A stretch of DNA of 64,000 nucleotides, taken from positions 26,633,197 to 26,697,196 of the forward strand of contig CM075760.1 in the NCBI GenBank assembly GCA_037974335.1, written 5' to 3'. The stretch is from Prionace glauca (taxonomy: Eukaryota; Chordata; Chondrichthyes; Carcharhiniformes; Carcharhinidae). Position 1 is the first letter of the stretch, and every line of letters begins with the position of its first letter. Made by a program: the position numbers and the translations under genes. Below the pieces are notes generated by a model. The model worked only from the letters and a program-made list of their open reading frames with translations, did not search any database and had not been told where the DNA came from. Below are positions 53,545 through 64,000 of the stretch, in pieces.

Positions 53545-54645
53545 GGAAAGTTGGTTGGTTGTCAAATAGGAGGCAGAGAGTGGGAGTCAATGGATGCTAT
53601 TCGGATTGGCGGATGGTGACTAGTGGAGTGCCTCAGGGGTCGGTGCTGGGGCCTCAGCTATTTACCATTTATATAGATGATCTGGAGGAGGGAACCGAGT
53701 GTATGGTGTCGAAATTTGCTGATGACACCAAGATTGGAGGAAAGGCAAATTGTGCGGAGGGTGTGGAGAGTCTGCAGAAGGATCTAGATAGGCTGGGCGA
53801 ATGGGCCAGGAAATGGCAAATGGAATTTAATGTTGGCAAGTGCGAGGTGGTCCACTTTGGTAGGAATAATGGTAGGAAGGATTATCACTTACGTGGCGAA
53901 AAACTGCAGCAGGCGACGGTGCAGAGGGACCTTGGGGTCCTTGTGAATGAGTCGCAAAAACCCAGCTTGCAGGTGCAGCAGGTGGTCAGGAAGGCGAATG
54001 GGATGCTGGCCTTCATAGCGAGGGGGATTGAATATAAAAGTAGGGAGGTCTTGCTGCGGCTGTATAGAGCATTGGTGAGGATGGAGTACTGTGCAGTTTT
54101 GGGCGCCGTACTTACGGAAGGATATTTTGGCCTTGGAGGGAGTGCAGAGGAGGTTTACTAGGCTGATGCTGGAGTTGAGGAGGTTGAGCTATGAGGAGAG
54201 GCTGAATAAACTAGGCTTGTACTCGTTAGAGTTTAGAAGAATGAGGGGAGATCTCATTGAGACTTATAAGATGATGAATGGGATGGATAGAATAGAGGTG
54301 GAGAGACTCTTCCTGCTCAGAAAGGATAATAGGACGAGGGGCCACAGCCTCAAGATAAAGGTGGGTGGGGCGGTTTAGAACGGAGTTGAGGTGGAACTTC
54401 TTCACTCAAAGGGTGGTGAATCTCTGGAATTCTCTGCCTGTGGAAGTGGTGGAGGCTGCCTCGCTAAATATTTTTATGACGCGGGTTGATGGGTTTTTGA
54501 TAAAAGAGGGGATTAAGGATTATGGGGAGAGGGCGGGAATGTGGAACTGAGCCACGACAGATCAGCCATGATCTTATTGAATGGTGGGGCAGGCTCGAAG
54601 GGCTAGATGGCCTACTCCTGCTCCTATTTCTTATGTTCTTATGTT
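53545..54645 (+). mobile_element. CR1 LINE, 5'-truncated
   Basis: Same subfamily as 2.5, 8.1 and 34.0 kb. It starts after motif A ([11 protein letters not shown]) and runs through [18 protein letters not shown] and QRDLGVLV to LWNSLPVEVVEAASLN, with the tail ttcttatgttcttatgttctc. Frame breaks are visible near 54080 (a short deletion around MEYCAV, against RPQLEYC in sister copies) and near 54361 (extra bases at gtgggtggggcgg). It abuts the next CR1 directly. Confidence 0.9.
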
Positions 54646-57600
54646 CTCAAAGACATGTGCCGGTAAAGAGGAAGGATGGAAAAGGTAGGATTGGAGAGCT
54701 GTGGATTACAGGGGATATTGAGGACTTGGTCAGGAAGAAGAGAGAGGCGTATGTTAAGTCTAAGCAACTGGGAACGGAGAGAGCACTGGAGGAATACAGA
54801 GAGAGTATGAGGGAGCTCGAACGGGGAGTTAGAAGGGCGAAAGGGGGGCATGAAATGACTTTGGCGGATAGGATTAAGGAAAATCCAAAGGCATTTTACC
54901 CTTACATTAGGAACAAAAGGGTGGTTAGAGGGAAAATCGGTCCTCTTCGGGACAGAGGAGGGGAACTGTGCATAGAGTCTGAGGGAATGGGGGAGATCCT
55001 AAATGAATACTTTGCGTCGGTATTCACGAAGGAGAGGGGCTTGGTGTCTTGGACTGTCTTGGAGGGAGCTGTAGACCAGTTGAAAGAAATATCCATTACA
55101 AGGGAGGAAGTGCTAGGGTTTTTAGGCAGCATAAGAACTGATAAAGCTCCGGGGCCTGTTGGCATTTATCCCAGGCTGCTTAGGGAGGTGAGAGATGAAA
55201 TTGTTGGGCCGCTGACGCAAATCTTTGTCTCTTCTTTGGACGCAGGTGAGGCCCCAGAGGGCTGGAGGGTAGATAATGTAGTACTGCTGTTTAAAAAGGG
55301 CAGTAGGGATAACCCTGGTAATTATAGGCCAGTGATTTTGACGTCAGTGGTAGGAAAGTTGTTGGAAAAAATTCTAAGGGGTAGGATGTATAAGCATTTG
55401 GAGCGTTGCGATGTGATGAGGGATACGCAGCATGGCTTTGTTAAGGGGAGGTCTTGCCTTTCGAATCTCGTGGAATTTTTCGAGGAGGTGACAAAAACCG
55501 TTGATGAAGGACGAACCGTTGATGTCGTCTATATGTATTTCAGTAAGGCGTTTGACAAAGTCGCTCATGGTGGGTTGGTTGAACAGGTTAAGGCTCATGG
55601 GATACAGGCACAAGTATCTAGATGGATTGAAAACTGGATAGTTAACAGGAGACAGAGAGCAGCAGTGGAAGGGTCCTTTTCTCGCTGGAGGCCTGTCACT
55701 GGTGGTGTGCTGCAGGGCTCAGTACTGGGACCTCTTCTATTCTTAATATATATAAAAAATTTGGAAGAGGGCATACGTGGTGTGATCAGCAAGTTTGCAG
55801 ATGACACAAATATGGCTGGATTGGCGGCCAGTGAGGAGCAGTGTCTGGCAACACAGCAGGATATAGGTAGGCTGTTATATTGGGCAGATAAATGGCAGGT
55901 GGAATTTAATCCGGATAAATGCGAGGTGATGCATTTTGGAAGGAATAATGTCGAGGGGAGTTGTATGATAAAGGGTAGACCTATTAAGAGTATAGAAATG
56001 CAGAAGAAGCTGGGAGTGCAAGTTCACAAGTCTTTGAAGGTGGCAACACAGGTGGAGAAGGTTGCGAAGAAAGTTTATGATATGCTAGCCTTTATAGGAA
56101 GGGATATAGAGTACAAGAGCTGGCGTCTAATGCTACAGTTGTACAGAACGTTGGTTGGACCGCATTTGGAGTACTGCGTCCAGTTCTGGTCACATTACTA
56201 CCGGAAGGACGTGGAGACCCTGGAGAGAGTGCAAAGGAGGTTTACCAGGATGCTGCCTGGTATGGAAGGACTGGGTTATGAGGAAAGATTGAGTAAACTG
56301 GTGCTGTTTTCCTGAGAAAGACAGAGATTGAGCGTGGATTTAATAGAGGTGCATAAAATAATGAAGGGTATAATTGAAGAGGTGACAAAAACGGTTGACG
56401 AAGGACAAGCTGTTGATGTTGTCTATATGGATTTCAGTGAGGCGTTTGACAAGGTCCCTCACGGTAGGCTGATAGAAAAGGTTAAGGCTCATGGGATACA
56501 AGGCCAGGTATGTAGATGGGTGGAGAACTGGCTTGGGAGGAGGAGACAGCGGGTAGTAGTGGAAGGCTCCTTTTCCAATTGGAGGTCTGTCACCAGTGGG
56601 GTGCCGCAGGGCTCGGTACTTGGACCTCTACTATTTGTAGTATATATTAATGACTTGGAAGAGGGGGTAGGAGGTGTGATCAGCAAATTTGCTGATGACA
56701 CTAAGATGGTTGGATTGGCGGGTACTGAGGAGCAGTGCCTGGCAATGCAACAGGACATAGACAGGCTGGTAGTTTGGGCAGATAGATGACAAATGGAATT
56801 TAATCCGGAGAAATGCGAGGTGATGCACTTTGGCCGGAATAATGTGGAGGGGAGTTATACATTAAAAGGTCGAACTATCCGGAGTATAGATACGCAGAGA
56901 GACCTGGGGGTGCAGGTACACAAGTCCCTGAAGGTGTCGGTGCAGGTGCAGAATGTGATGAGGAAAGCGTATGGCATGTTGGCCTTCATAGGAAGGGGTA
57001 TAGAATATAAGAGTAGGAGTCTGATGCTGCAGTTGTATAGAACGTTGGTTAGGCCTCACCTGGAGTACTGCGTCCAGTTCTGGTCGCCGTACTACCGGAA
57101 GGATGTAGAGATCCTGGTGAGAGTGCAGTGGAGATTTACCAGGATGTTGCCTGGTATGGAAGGGCTGTCTTACGAGGAGAGATTGAACGCACTTGGGCTG
57201 TTTTCCCTTGAGAGACGTCGGCTGAAGGGGGATCTAATAGAGGTTTATAAGATTATGAAGGGGATAGATAGAGTAAATGGTGGTAAGCTTTTTCCGCTAT
57301 TAGAAATGGATAGAACGAGGGGTCACGGGCTTAGGGTGAGGGGGGCTAGATATAAGACTAATATTAGAGGGCAGTTTTTCACACAAAGGGTAGTGGGGAT
57401 GTGGAATGCACTGCCGAGTAAGGTGGTGGAAGCAGGCACGCCAGGGTTGTTCAAGAGTCACTTGGACAGCCACATGAGCGGTCTACATATTGGGGAATAT
57501 AGCAGGCCTTACTAAACATTGTAGGCTTGGGGTTCAGTTTTAGCCTCAGGGATATAGAGTCTTTTAATAATGAATTTTTTATCCACAGGCATTTAAGTCC

Positions 57601-58825
57601 AGCATGGGGCATGCGGGCGGCAGGTTGTGGTGGGCTGCTCTTGGATGTTGCTTCGGGAGTTGCCTACTGCTTCATGTCGTTGGTGTGCGTAAACTGGACC
57701 ATCTCGAGGGCATCATGACAGCTCAGAGGCTATCTCTGTTGCTGTGCGGACACATGGATTTGGGCCTGTGTCCGTGGGAGTTTGCGCGTTCTCCAAGTGG
57801 TTGCGTGGGTTTCCTCCGGGTACTCCGGTTTCCTCCCACATCCCAAAAATGTGCTTTTAGGCTCATTGATTGGGTAACAAATTGTCCCTATATTGGACCT
57901 CCCTGTCCTCACACATTAGGCATAGACTAAAATCATGAATAGGTCACTGACCATGGGACGGCGGCGCGGGCTCGTTGGGCCGAAGGGCCTGTTTCCCATG
58001 CTGTGTTGTTCTTTGTTCTTTTGTTCTTTGTATAGATAGAGTAAACAGTGGCAGGCTTTTTCCTTGATTGGAGACAAATATCACGAGGGGCCACAGGCTT
58101 AAGGTGAGGGGGGAGAAGTCTAATTTGGATGCTAGAGGGAGGTTTTTCACACAGTGGGTCGTGGGGGTATGGAATGCACTGCCAAGTAAGGTGGTGGAGG
58201 CAGGCACGCTGGACTTGTTTAAGGTTTACTTAGATAGACACATGAGCAAAATAAGGATGGAGGGTTATAGGAGACTGTTTTAAATAAGGATCAGAGCCTC
58301 AGGACGTTCCTGGAAATCTAATGCTACATGTGTTGATATTTTTCTCTTTTACTCTGCATGTGCGTCGGTCCACCTTGTTGTCTAACGTGGGGCATGCACA
58401 CTGTGGGTCATGCGTGGGCTGCTCTTGGATGTTTCGAGAGTGGCCTAGTACTTTGCGTCGTTTGTGTCTGCTTCAAAATGGACCAGCAGATGGGCACCAC
58501 AACAGCTCAGTGACTATCACCGTTAGTTGTCCAGATACATGGATTGGGGCCAGTGTCTGTGGGAAACTGCACATTCTCCCTGTGGTTGCGTGGGTTTTCT
58601 CCGGGTGTCCCGGTTTCCTCCTACACCCCAAAGAAGTGTTATTAGGCTGACTGGTGCAACAAATTGTCCCTAAATTATTCTCCCCTTAATCTGGTTTCCA
58701 ATGGGGGTACCATAAGCATAGACATGGGTCAAGGGTGGAGGAGGAAAAACACATTGTTAAGATGGTGGCGCAGGCTCGTTGGACCGAAGGGCCTATTTCC
58801 CGTCTTGTGTTGTTCCTTGATCTTT
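54646..58825 (+). mobile_element. CR1 LINE, second subfamily, long open RT, split by another CR1
   Basis: The parts are 54646-56370 and 58032-58825. The first part is open for about 555 codons: linker (ELWITGDIEDLVRKKREAYV), RT fingers (KAPGPVGIYPRLL, VVLLFKKGSRDNPGNYRPV), motif A with D replaced by Y (VYMYFSKAFDKV, codon 55536-55538), VLQGSVLGPLLF, FADDT, then up to KLVLFS, where two missing bases bring a stop (about 56311). The endonuclease domain is missing. The second part resumes exactly at IDRVNSGRLFP and ends with the LPSKVVEAG C-terminus, the 3' UTR with a V-SINE-like core, and the cgaagggcctatttcc tail. The lost motif A aspartate means this RT could not be active. Confidence 0.88.
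56371..58031 (+). mobile_element. CR1 LINE inserted in the same-subfamily CR1
   Basis: 5'-truncated at EEVTKTVDEGQ just before motif A. Motif A is intact (YMDFSEAFDKVPHG), as are [13 protein letters not shown] and FADDT. A stop replaces the W of the DKWQMEF block near 56787. The rest is open to the natural end (LPSKVVEAGTPGL, ending EYSRPY). The 3' UTR (57515-58031) has the gggctgctcttgga block, a tgacagctcag block, the V-like core (gtgggtttcctccgggtact) and a ttgttctttgttc tail. The flanks rejoin as 'gggtata/tatagatag', suggesting a 4-bp tata target duplication. Confidence 0.88.
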
Positions 58826-59439
58826 GTTCTATTCATTTCAGCTTGGTGTCTTTTCTTCATATTTCACATTTGTTGATGACTGAGGAGGTCAATTTTTGAG
58901 AGGTTGATTCAACCCTAAGTGTTGTCCATGAGGCTCTCAGTTGTGTTGTAAATTGTCCTTTTCTGTGTCTTAAATAAGACCGAGAATTTTTTGAGGGGGA
59001 GCTTAGTTCCCCCAAATGTTGTAGTCTCTGCCCTGATGTTAGTGTCGAATGTCTCACTGAGATTCATCCATGTATGAGTATGATATATATATCTCCCAAC
59101 ATAAACAAAACACTGCGCTTCAGGTTAATCCCGGTCTTCAAGCAGATGAGTAACAAAATTGTCATCCTATCAAAGGCCTGTCCCGTAATGAGATTGAGAT
59201 ACACCTACAGATGTTGCCGTCTCTTCTGTCTTCCTTGTCTTTGGATAATGTGATGTTTCTGAATCATGAATCTCCTGTGGAACGGAACCTATCTTCTGGC
59301 AGAGAAAGAGGTGGTAAATGTTCAGAAAGTTGATATTTATTTTCATCAATTGCCATCCATTTACAAAGATACCCAATTGCGTTCATTAGTTATCATCCAT
59401 TCATAAATATTGCTATGTTGATGTTTTAATTTAAGGGAC
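58826..59439. other. Intergenic, nothing recognised
   Basis: No gene or repeat family was recognised. Confidence 0.4.
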
Positions 59440-60140
59440 ATGGACGTTGCTGGCCTAGTCAGTATTTGTTGCCTATTCCTCATTGCCTTTAGTAAACTGG
59501 TGGTAAGCTACCTTCTTGAATTGCTGCAGACCCTGTGGTGTAGATACCTATACGGTCCTGTTACACAGGGAGTTCTAGGATCTCGGTCCTGCGACAGTGA
59601 TGGAAGGATGATATATTTCCACATCAGGTATATGACTGACTTGGAGAGGAATTTATAAGTGATATTTCCTGGTAACTGTTACCCCTATCCTTGCAAATAG
59701 CAACCCACCGTGTGGCTGCCTAAGGAGTCTTGGTGAGGTTCGGAAGTGAAACTTGTAGATGGTACATAATGATGCTCTGTGTGGTGGAGGGAGTGAGCAT
59801 TTGCAAATGCTATACCTGTCAAGCCGGCTGCTTTGGCCTGAATGGGATAAAGATTTTTGAATGTTGTTTGAACTGTATCTATTCAAGTAAGTGGAGAGAA
59901 CCATTTTTGTCCCCTAATATGTGTCGTGCAGGTGGTGCACAGGTTTGGGGAGTTAGGGGGTGGGTTACTCACAGCAGGCTGAGCTGATATTCCAGCTGGG
60001 GCATGTATATACCCAGCTAACACAGCGATTAGCCAATGGGAACCTCGAAGATGTTGATAGTTGTTGATTCAGTGTTGCAACATCATTGAGTGACGAGGGG
60101 CAACGGTCAGATTCCTTCTTTTTGGAGGTGATCATCGCCT
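59440..60140 (-). mobile_element. 3' part of the second LINE family, antisense
   Basis: In plus-strand text it reads tagtcagtatttgttgccta, cttcttgaattgctgcagac, tgacttggagaggaatttat, atggtggagggagtgagc-like and ggtgggttactcacagcagg. This is the 3' half of the dispersed shark LINE whose 5' half type is seen at 50.7-51.9 kb. Confidence 0.6.
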
Positions 60141-60239
60141 GATGCCAATATTACCAATAATTCTCCATTCACAAAAATAATTAGTAAAAATTCACACAAA
60201 TAAATAAAAATAAATAAATTCTCAAAAATAAATAATAGT

Positions 60240-60805
60240 GGAAAGGGATTACTATTTCTAGGGGGAAAAGCTGCAGCATGCTACGGTGCAGAGGGACCTG
60301 GGGGTCCTTGTGCATGAGTCGCAAAAACCCAGTCTGCAGGTGCAGCAGATGATCAGGAAGGTGAATGGGATGCTAGTCTTTATAGTGATGGGGATAGAAT
60401 ATAAAAGCAGGGAGGTCTTGTTGCAACTGTACAGGGTACTGGTGAGGCCACAGCTGGAGTACTGTGGGCAGTTTTGGTCGCTGCACTTGTGGAACGATAT
60501 TTTGGCCTTGGAGGGAATGCAGAGGAGGTTCACTAGGCTCATACCGGAGATGAGGGGGTTGAACTTTGAAGAGAGGCTGAATAGACTGGGTCTGTACTCG
60601 TTGGAATTTAGAAGGATGAGGGGGGATCTTATAGAGACGCATAAGATAATGAAAGGGATGGATAGGGTAGAGGTAGAGAGATTCTTCCCGCTCAGAAAGG
60701 ACAGAAGGACAAGAGGGCACAGCCTCAAGATAAGGGGGAGGGCGGCAGTTTAGAATGGAGTTGAGGAGCAACTTCTGCACTCAAAGGGTGGTGAATCTCT
60801 GGAAT
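60240..60805 (+). mobile_element. CR1 LINE piece, truncated at both ends
   Basis: Open from QRDLGVLVHESQKPSLQVQQ to RTRGHSLKIRG, then a frame shift near 60735 and an abrupt end at gtgaatctctgg, before the CR1 tail. An (aaatt)n run follows. Loss of the 3' end is unusual for CR1, which is normally truncated at the 5' end, and suggests a later insertion or deletion here. Confidence 0.8.
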
Positions 60806-60900
60806 TAAATTAAATTAAATTAAATTGAGATTAAATCCGACCATGGCAGCAGGTGGAATTTGAATTCAATCAATAAATTTTGATTCATATTGATAGCGAC
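60806..60900 (+). mobile_element. (AAATT)n and SINE scrap
   Basis: Five aaatt units, then a SINE-like end, accatggcagcaggtggaat followed by ttgaattcaatcaataaa, of the type found antisense at 62.7-62.98 kb. Confidence 0.5.
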
Positions 60901-62394
60901 GAGATAACCCTCTGATTCCCCAATGAAGGACATATGCCATCCCTACTTGGTCTCAGCAGGGTGTAACTCAAGATGGACCGCCATATATATAACTGGGCAA
61001 TGCCTTCTGAGATGCCCTAACACACCACTCAGCTGAAAAGGAATTAAGCACAGGAAACAAATGTTGTTCTTTCCAGGGACCCCCACGTCCCATGGAAGAA
61101 TAAAGTGAAATAAAACACCAGCCTACATATTTATGCAGTATAAGATATATCACCACTCTGAATCAACTCTCACAATCTGCCTGTATTTATTTCTATCCAT
61201 CCATCACAATGTATTGTTGGGTTGGAGAGATCATCATTGTTACTAACAAGGTGCCAGAGAATCTGGGTAGCTTTCTTTTCCAATGAAATGGGAAGCATTC
61301 ATATAGGTTCACAGCTTTAAAAAATAATAATTAAGATTGCCTCCAGTTGTTGCTGGGCAGATTTGTTTATAAATAGGCTCTACTGACAATGCTAAGAGTT
61401 TGAAGTTGGCTTGCAGCCAACTCTTCAGTACTGAGGAAACAGATCTTTGACTTACTGAACAAACACCGTCAGATGCTTCCTGTAAATATCTTCGGGCAGT
61501 TGGCAGCAGGTTGGACTGCTGCCAAATACTGCGTGGAACAGATTAGCGCGAATATGTAAGGATAAAATGGGACTTATCCAGTTATACAATAAATGCTTGA
61601 TTCCCATAATAAAGACAGGTTTTTAAATGGTATTCCTTCCAAGCAAATATTTTAAAGGGCTGCACTGTGATTAAACAGTATGGGGAACGAGGAAATTGGC
61701 CAGATGCTATTTCATTTATCTATCTTCCAAATAAATGTCCTTCCAACAATTAAAGTTACTTTGTGAGTAACTTCATGACGTGGAAGAAAGAGATTTTGAC
61801 CTCCCCACCCCCAAAGTCCAATGAGATCAGTACAATGGCCCCAAAATGAAAATAATTAATAGTAAAATAAAATCATACAATTGTCTTGAAAAGCGCGGAT
61901 TCCTGGAATATTCTAAGCGTTCTGCACCTCTTTAAAAAGACAACCTCTCTTATCCCTGATCAGCATCATGTTCTGTTGTCCAGCACAATCTGATTTCGAT
62001 TATTTAACAGTCGCTCTCATAGCTGCCAATGAGTGAAGAAACGGCCTGGTTTAGTGGAAGACAAAACATTTATTTTTGTGATATTGTGCAATATGCCACA
62101 AAGTCCTAATATCCTGAGTTCCCACTACCAGTGAATGTTCGACAGCCGGTGGCCAATAAAATGAGCAGCAGTGATTTGGATGTTGACAAAGAACTTTCCT
62201 GATCACCGTGTCCATTCGGATTCTATAAATCCTCTGTCAAAGGTTGATGTCGATGTCATGTTTCCCTGTCAGCTCAATTAATTATAAGTCAACCAGTTTT
62301 CTTTCAGTGTTAATTTTCACAGGATAAAGGAGCCGTTGGGGAAATCTAACGTGTAATATTGCATCACATGAGGATTGTCCTTTTTGAATTAATT
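60901..62394. other. Intergenic, nothing recognised
   Basis: About 1.5 kb without a recognised gene, RNA or repeat. Confidence 0.4.
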
Positions 62395-62700
62395 TGTGGA
62401 TGTCACAGTGGCATATATGTTTGGGCTTCTGCCTCAAAGCACCAGGATACCCGGGTTCAACTCCCAGTTTGGGTCTGTCTGTGTGGAGTCCGAATATTCT
62501 CCAATTGCCTGCTCATTTACTCACATTGTTCAAGGATATGCCGCTTAGGTTGATCCACGATGATGAATTGTCCAATCATGTCAGGAGAATTAGCAGGGAA
62601 TATAAGTGGGGTGATGGGGATAGACTTGGATGGGAATGTTGTGGGTTTGGGCCTGATAGGCCAAAAGGCCTTCTTCTGCTCTGTAATGATTCTATGACAT
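62395..62700 (+). mobile_element. tRNA-derived SINE, diverged
   Basis: Head gtcacagtggcatatatg, B-box-like gggttcaactccc, then gtctgtctgtgtggagtcc, tail ggcctgataggccaaaaggc and tgtaatgattctatgaca. Confidence 0.65.
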
Positions 62701-62702
62701 GG

Positions 62703-62975
62703 GCACCTTTGGTTGATCAGAATTTATTGCCTACTTCTTGTCCGAGGGCAGTGAGAGCCAATCACATTGCTGTGGTTCTTGGATCACACATAGGCCAGAC
62801 CAGGTAAGGACGGCAGATTCCCTTCTCTAAAATACATTAGTGAAGCAGGTAGGTTTTTATACAATCGACAATGATATCATGACCATAAGTGGATTCTTAT
62901 TTCCAGATGCTTTTTTTACTGAATTTAAATCCCACCATCTGTGGTGGTGGGATTCGAAGTCGGGTCCTGAGAACA
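62703..62975 (-). mobile_element. Second-type tRNA-derived SINE, antisense
   Basis: In plus-strand text it reads gcagtgagagccaatcacat, ggccagaccaggtaaggacg, ttgaatttaaat-like text and gtggtgggattcgaagtcgg. The last is the complement of a tRNA T-arm-like head. Confidence 0.6.
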
Positions 62976-63419
62976 TTAGTTAAGTTTGTGCATTAATTGC
63001 CTCGCGATAACATGATGCCATTTCTTCCCTCCTTTTTGTATCCAGTCCCAAATTACAGTGACAGCTACCCACACCTGAAATAAAATTATTCCAGCAATTA
63101 GTTACACAAATCGATAATAATTCTTCAAATGGATTATATTTTTGCTGCAATGTGCAAATCAGACTGACGTTTTTACCCCGATAAGGTAATGTCATCTTCT
63201 TTATGTCTATTCTCTTGTGAAGGGGGGTACAGAATTAAGGGACTTGATTTACAATCAAAGTGTTTTTTTCTCTATAACAGAGGCTCAAATATAATTTCAC
63301 CTTTTGGAGTGGCAGAGACGTTCCAATGGATCTCACTCTTTCTGCCTCAGTGTTAGGCTGTCTGTTGAATATTCCAGTGTCAGCAATCAATTCACTGGGA
63401 ATAATCCTCGGTGTTTTTT
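62976..63419. other. Intergenic, nothing recognised
   Basis: No features were seen. Confidence 0.4.
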
Positions 63420-63720
63420 GATATATTTTATTTGATTTATTATTATCACACACATTCGTACACAGTCTTGCGCACTATACAGACGGAGCATACCGTGCAT
63501 AGAGAAGGAAGGGAGAGAGTGAAGAATATTATGTTGTAGTCATAGCTCGGGTCTAGAAAAATATCAATTTAATGCGAGGTAGATCCATTCAAAACTCTGA
63601 TTGCAGCTGTAAAGAAATAGTTTCTGATTCGGTTTGTAGTCTCCTCAGAATTTGTTTTTATCTAGTCCCTGATGGAAAAAGGTGAGAGAGTGTGTCCGGG
63701 GTGAGGTGTGTTTTCTTTTC
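63420..63720 (+). repeat. Unclassified interspersed repeat
   Basis: cttgcgcactatacagacgg, agcataccgtgcatagagaa, tagtcatagctcgggtctag and gtaaagaaatagtttctgat follow a word order I recognise from dispersed shark DNA. The class is unknown. Confidence 0.4.
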
Positions 63721-64000
63721 ATAGTTTTTTTTTAAAGTGTCGGATCGGAGGTTGTGTTGACTCAGCCAGAGGCAGAAACCGGGCATCCCTGAGACTCCCT
63801 GAGACTGAGCTGTAAAGACAAAGTGTTCAATATGGGCAGCAACTGGATGGTCTGGGTCCAACCAGTCCCTGATAGTGTTTATAGTCTCTCCTTCAGTATG
63901 ATAGACTTGGATCAACCCACAATTCCTCCGCCCCAGAGATTCAGAATCAATTTATTCCACCCAAAGACACTTAAAACAACGTGAAGAGAAATTGCTGGAC
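63721..64000. other. Window end, nothing recognised
   Basis: It could be a continuation of the repeat before it. No gene was seen. Confidence 0.35.

Noticed and set aside
54522-56315. A 597-residue host protein
   Set aside because: The first 41 codons come from the tail of the upstream CR1, and the rest is CR1 reverse transcriptase.
1-64000. Retroviral or other LTR elements
   Set aside because: No LTR pairs, gag/pol/env-like frames or primer-binding sites were recognised. The reverse transcriptase text seen is all non-LTR type.

Overview
The window looks like germline DNA of a cartilaginous fish, most likely a shark. The evidence is the repeat load (many CR1-clade LINEs of several subfamilies, tRNA-derived SINEs of the V-SINE/HE1 kind, Penelope-like retroelements), the dispersed tRNA genes, and a pair of GPR139-like receptor genes of a family I recall as expanded in elasmobranchs. 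The species cannot be fixed from the sequence alone. No bacterial operons, CRISPR arrays, rRNA genes or retroviral/LTR elements were recognised.

Layout. 1-14.4 kb is repeat-dominated. It holds CR1 copies on both strands, including one inserted into a 52-bp minisatellite and one inserted into an older CR1 of opposite orientation. It also holds two CpG-rich promoter-like stretches (about 5.2-5.6 kb and 13.6-14.3 kb) with YY1-, NRF1- and CCAAT-type motifs but no recognisable coding exon beside them. 15.6-24.4 kb is a tRNA neighbourhood (Gln, Gly, Asn and Glu, plus decayed Arg, Lys, Thr and Glu copies) built from segmentally duplicated blocks, with a recent palindromic Penelope-like insertion at 16.36-17.09 kb.

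24.4-37.9 kb is the centrepiece: a large inverted duplication with arms of about 5.6 and 6.1 kb around a 1.7-kb spacer. Each arm carries the same set in mirror order: a two-exon GPR139-like GPCR gene, tRNA-Glu, a tRNA-derived SINE, tRNA-Phe, a Penelope fragment and tRNA-Leu. Both receptor genes are open, with equal exon sizes, an equal 568-nt intron and a conserved TATA/CCAAT pair upstream. The proteins differ at about 30 of 330 residues. A CR1 copy sits only in the right arm, so it arrived after the duplication. A third, partial copy of the arm's middle part lies at 42.56-43.26 kb.

38-53 kb is sparse: decayed LINE pieces, microsatellites, an 84-bp tandem array, diverged satellite-like DNA and long stretches where I see nothing. 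53.5-60.9 kb is again LINE-rich. It includes one CR1 nested inside another of the same subfamily, whose 3' UTRs contain a V-SINE-like core. The last 3 kb hold two SINEs and an unclassified repeat.

The only convincing host genes are the two receptors and roughly ten tRNA genes that may still function. All coordinates and comparisons were made by eye. Element boundaries are approximate, usually to within 10-30 bp.
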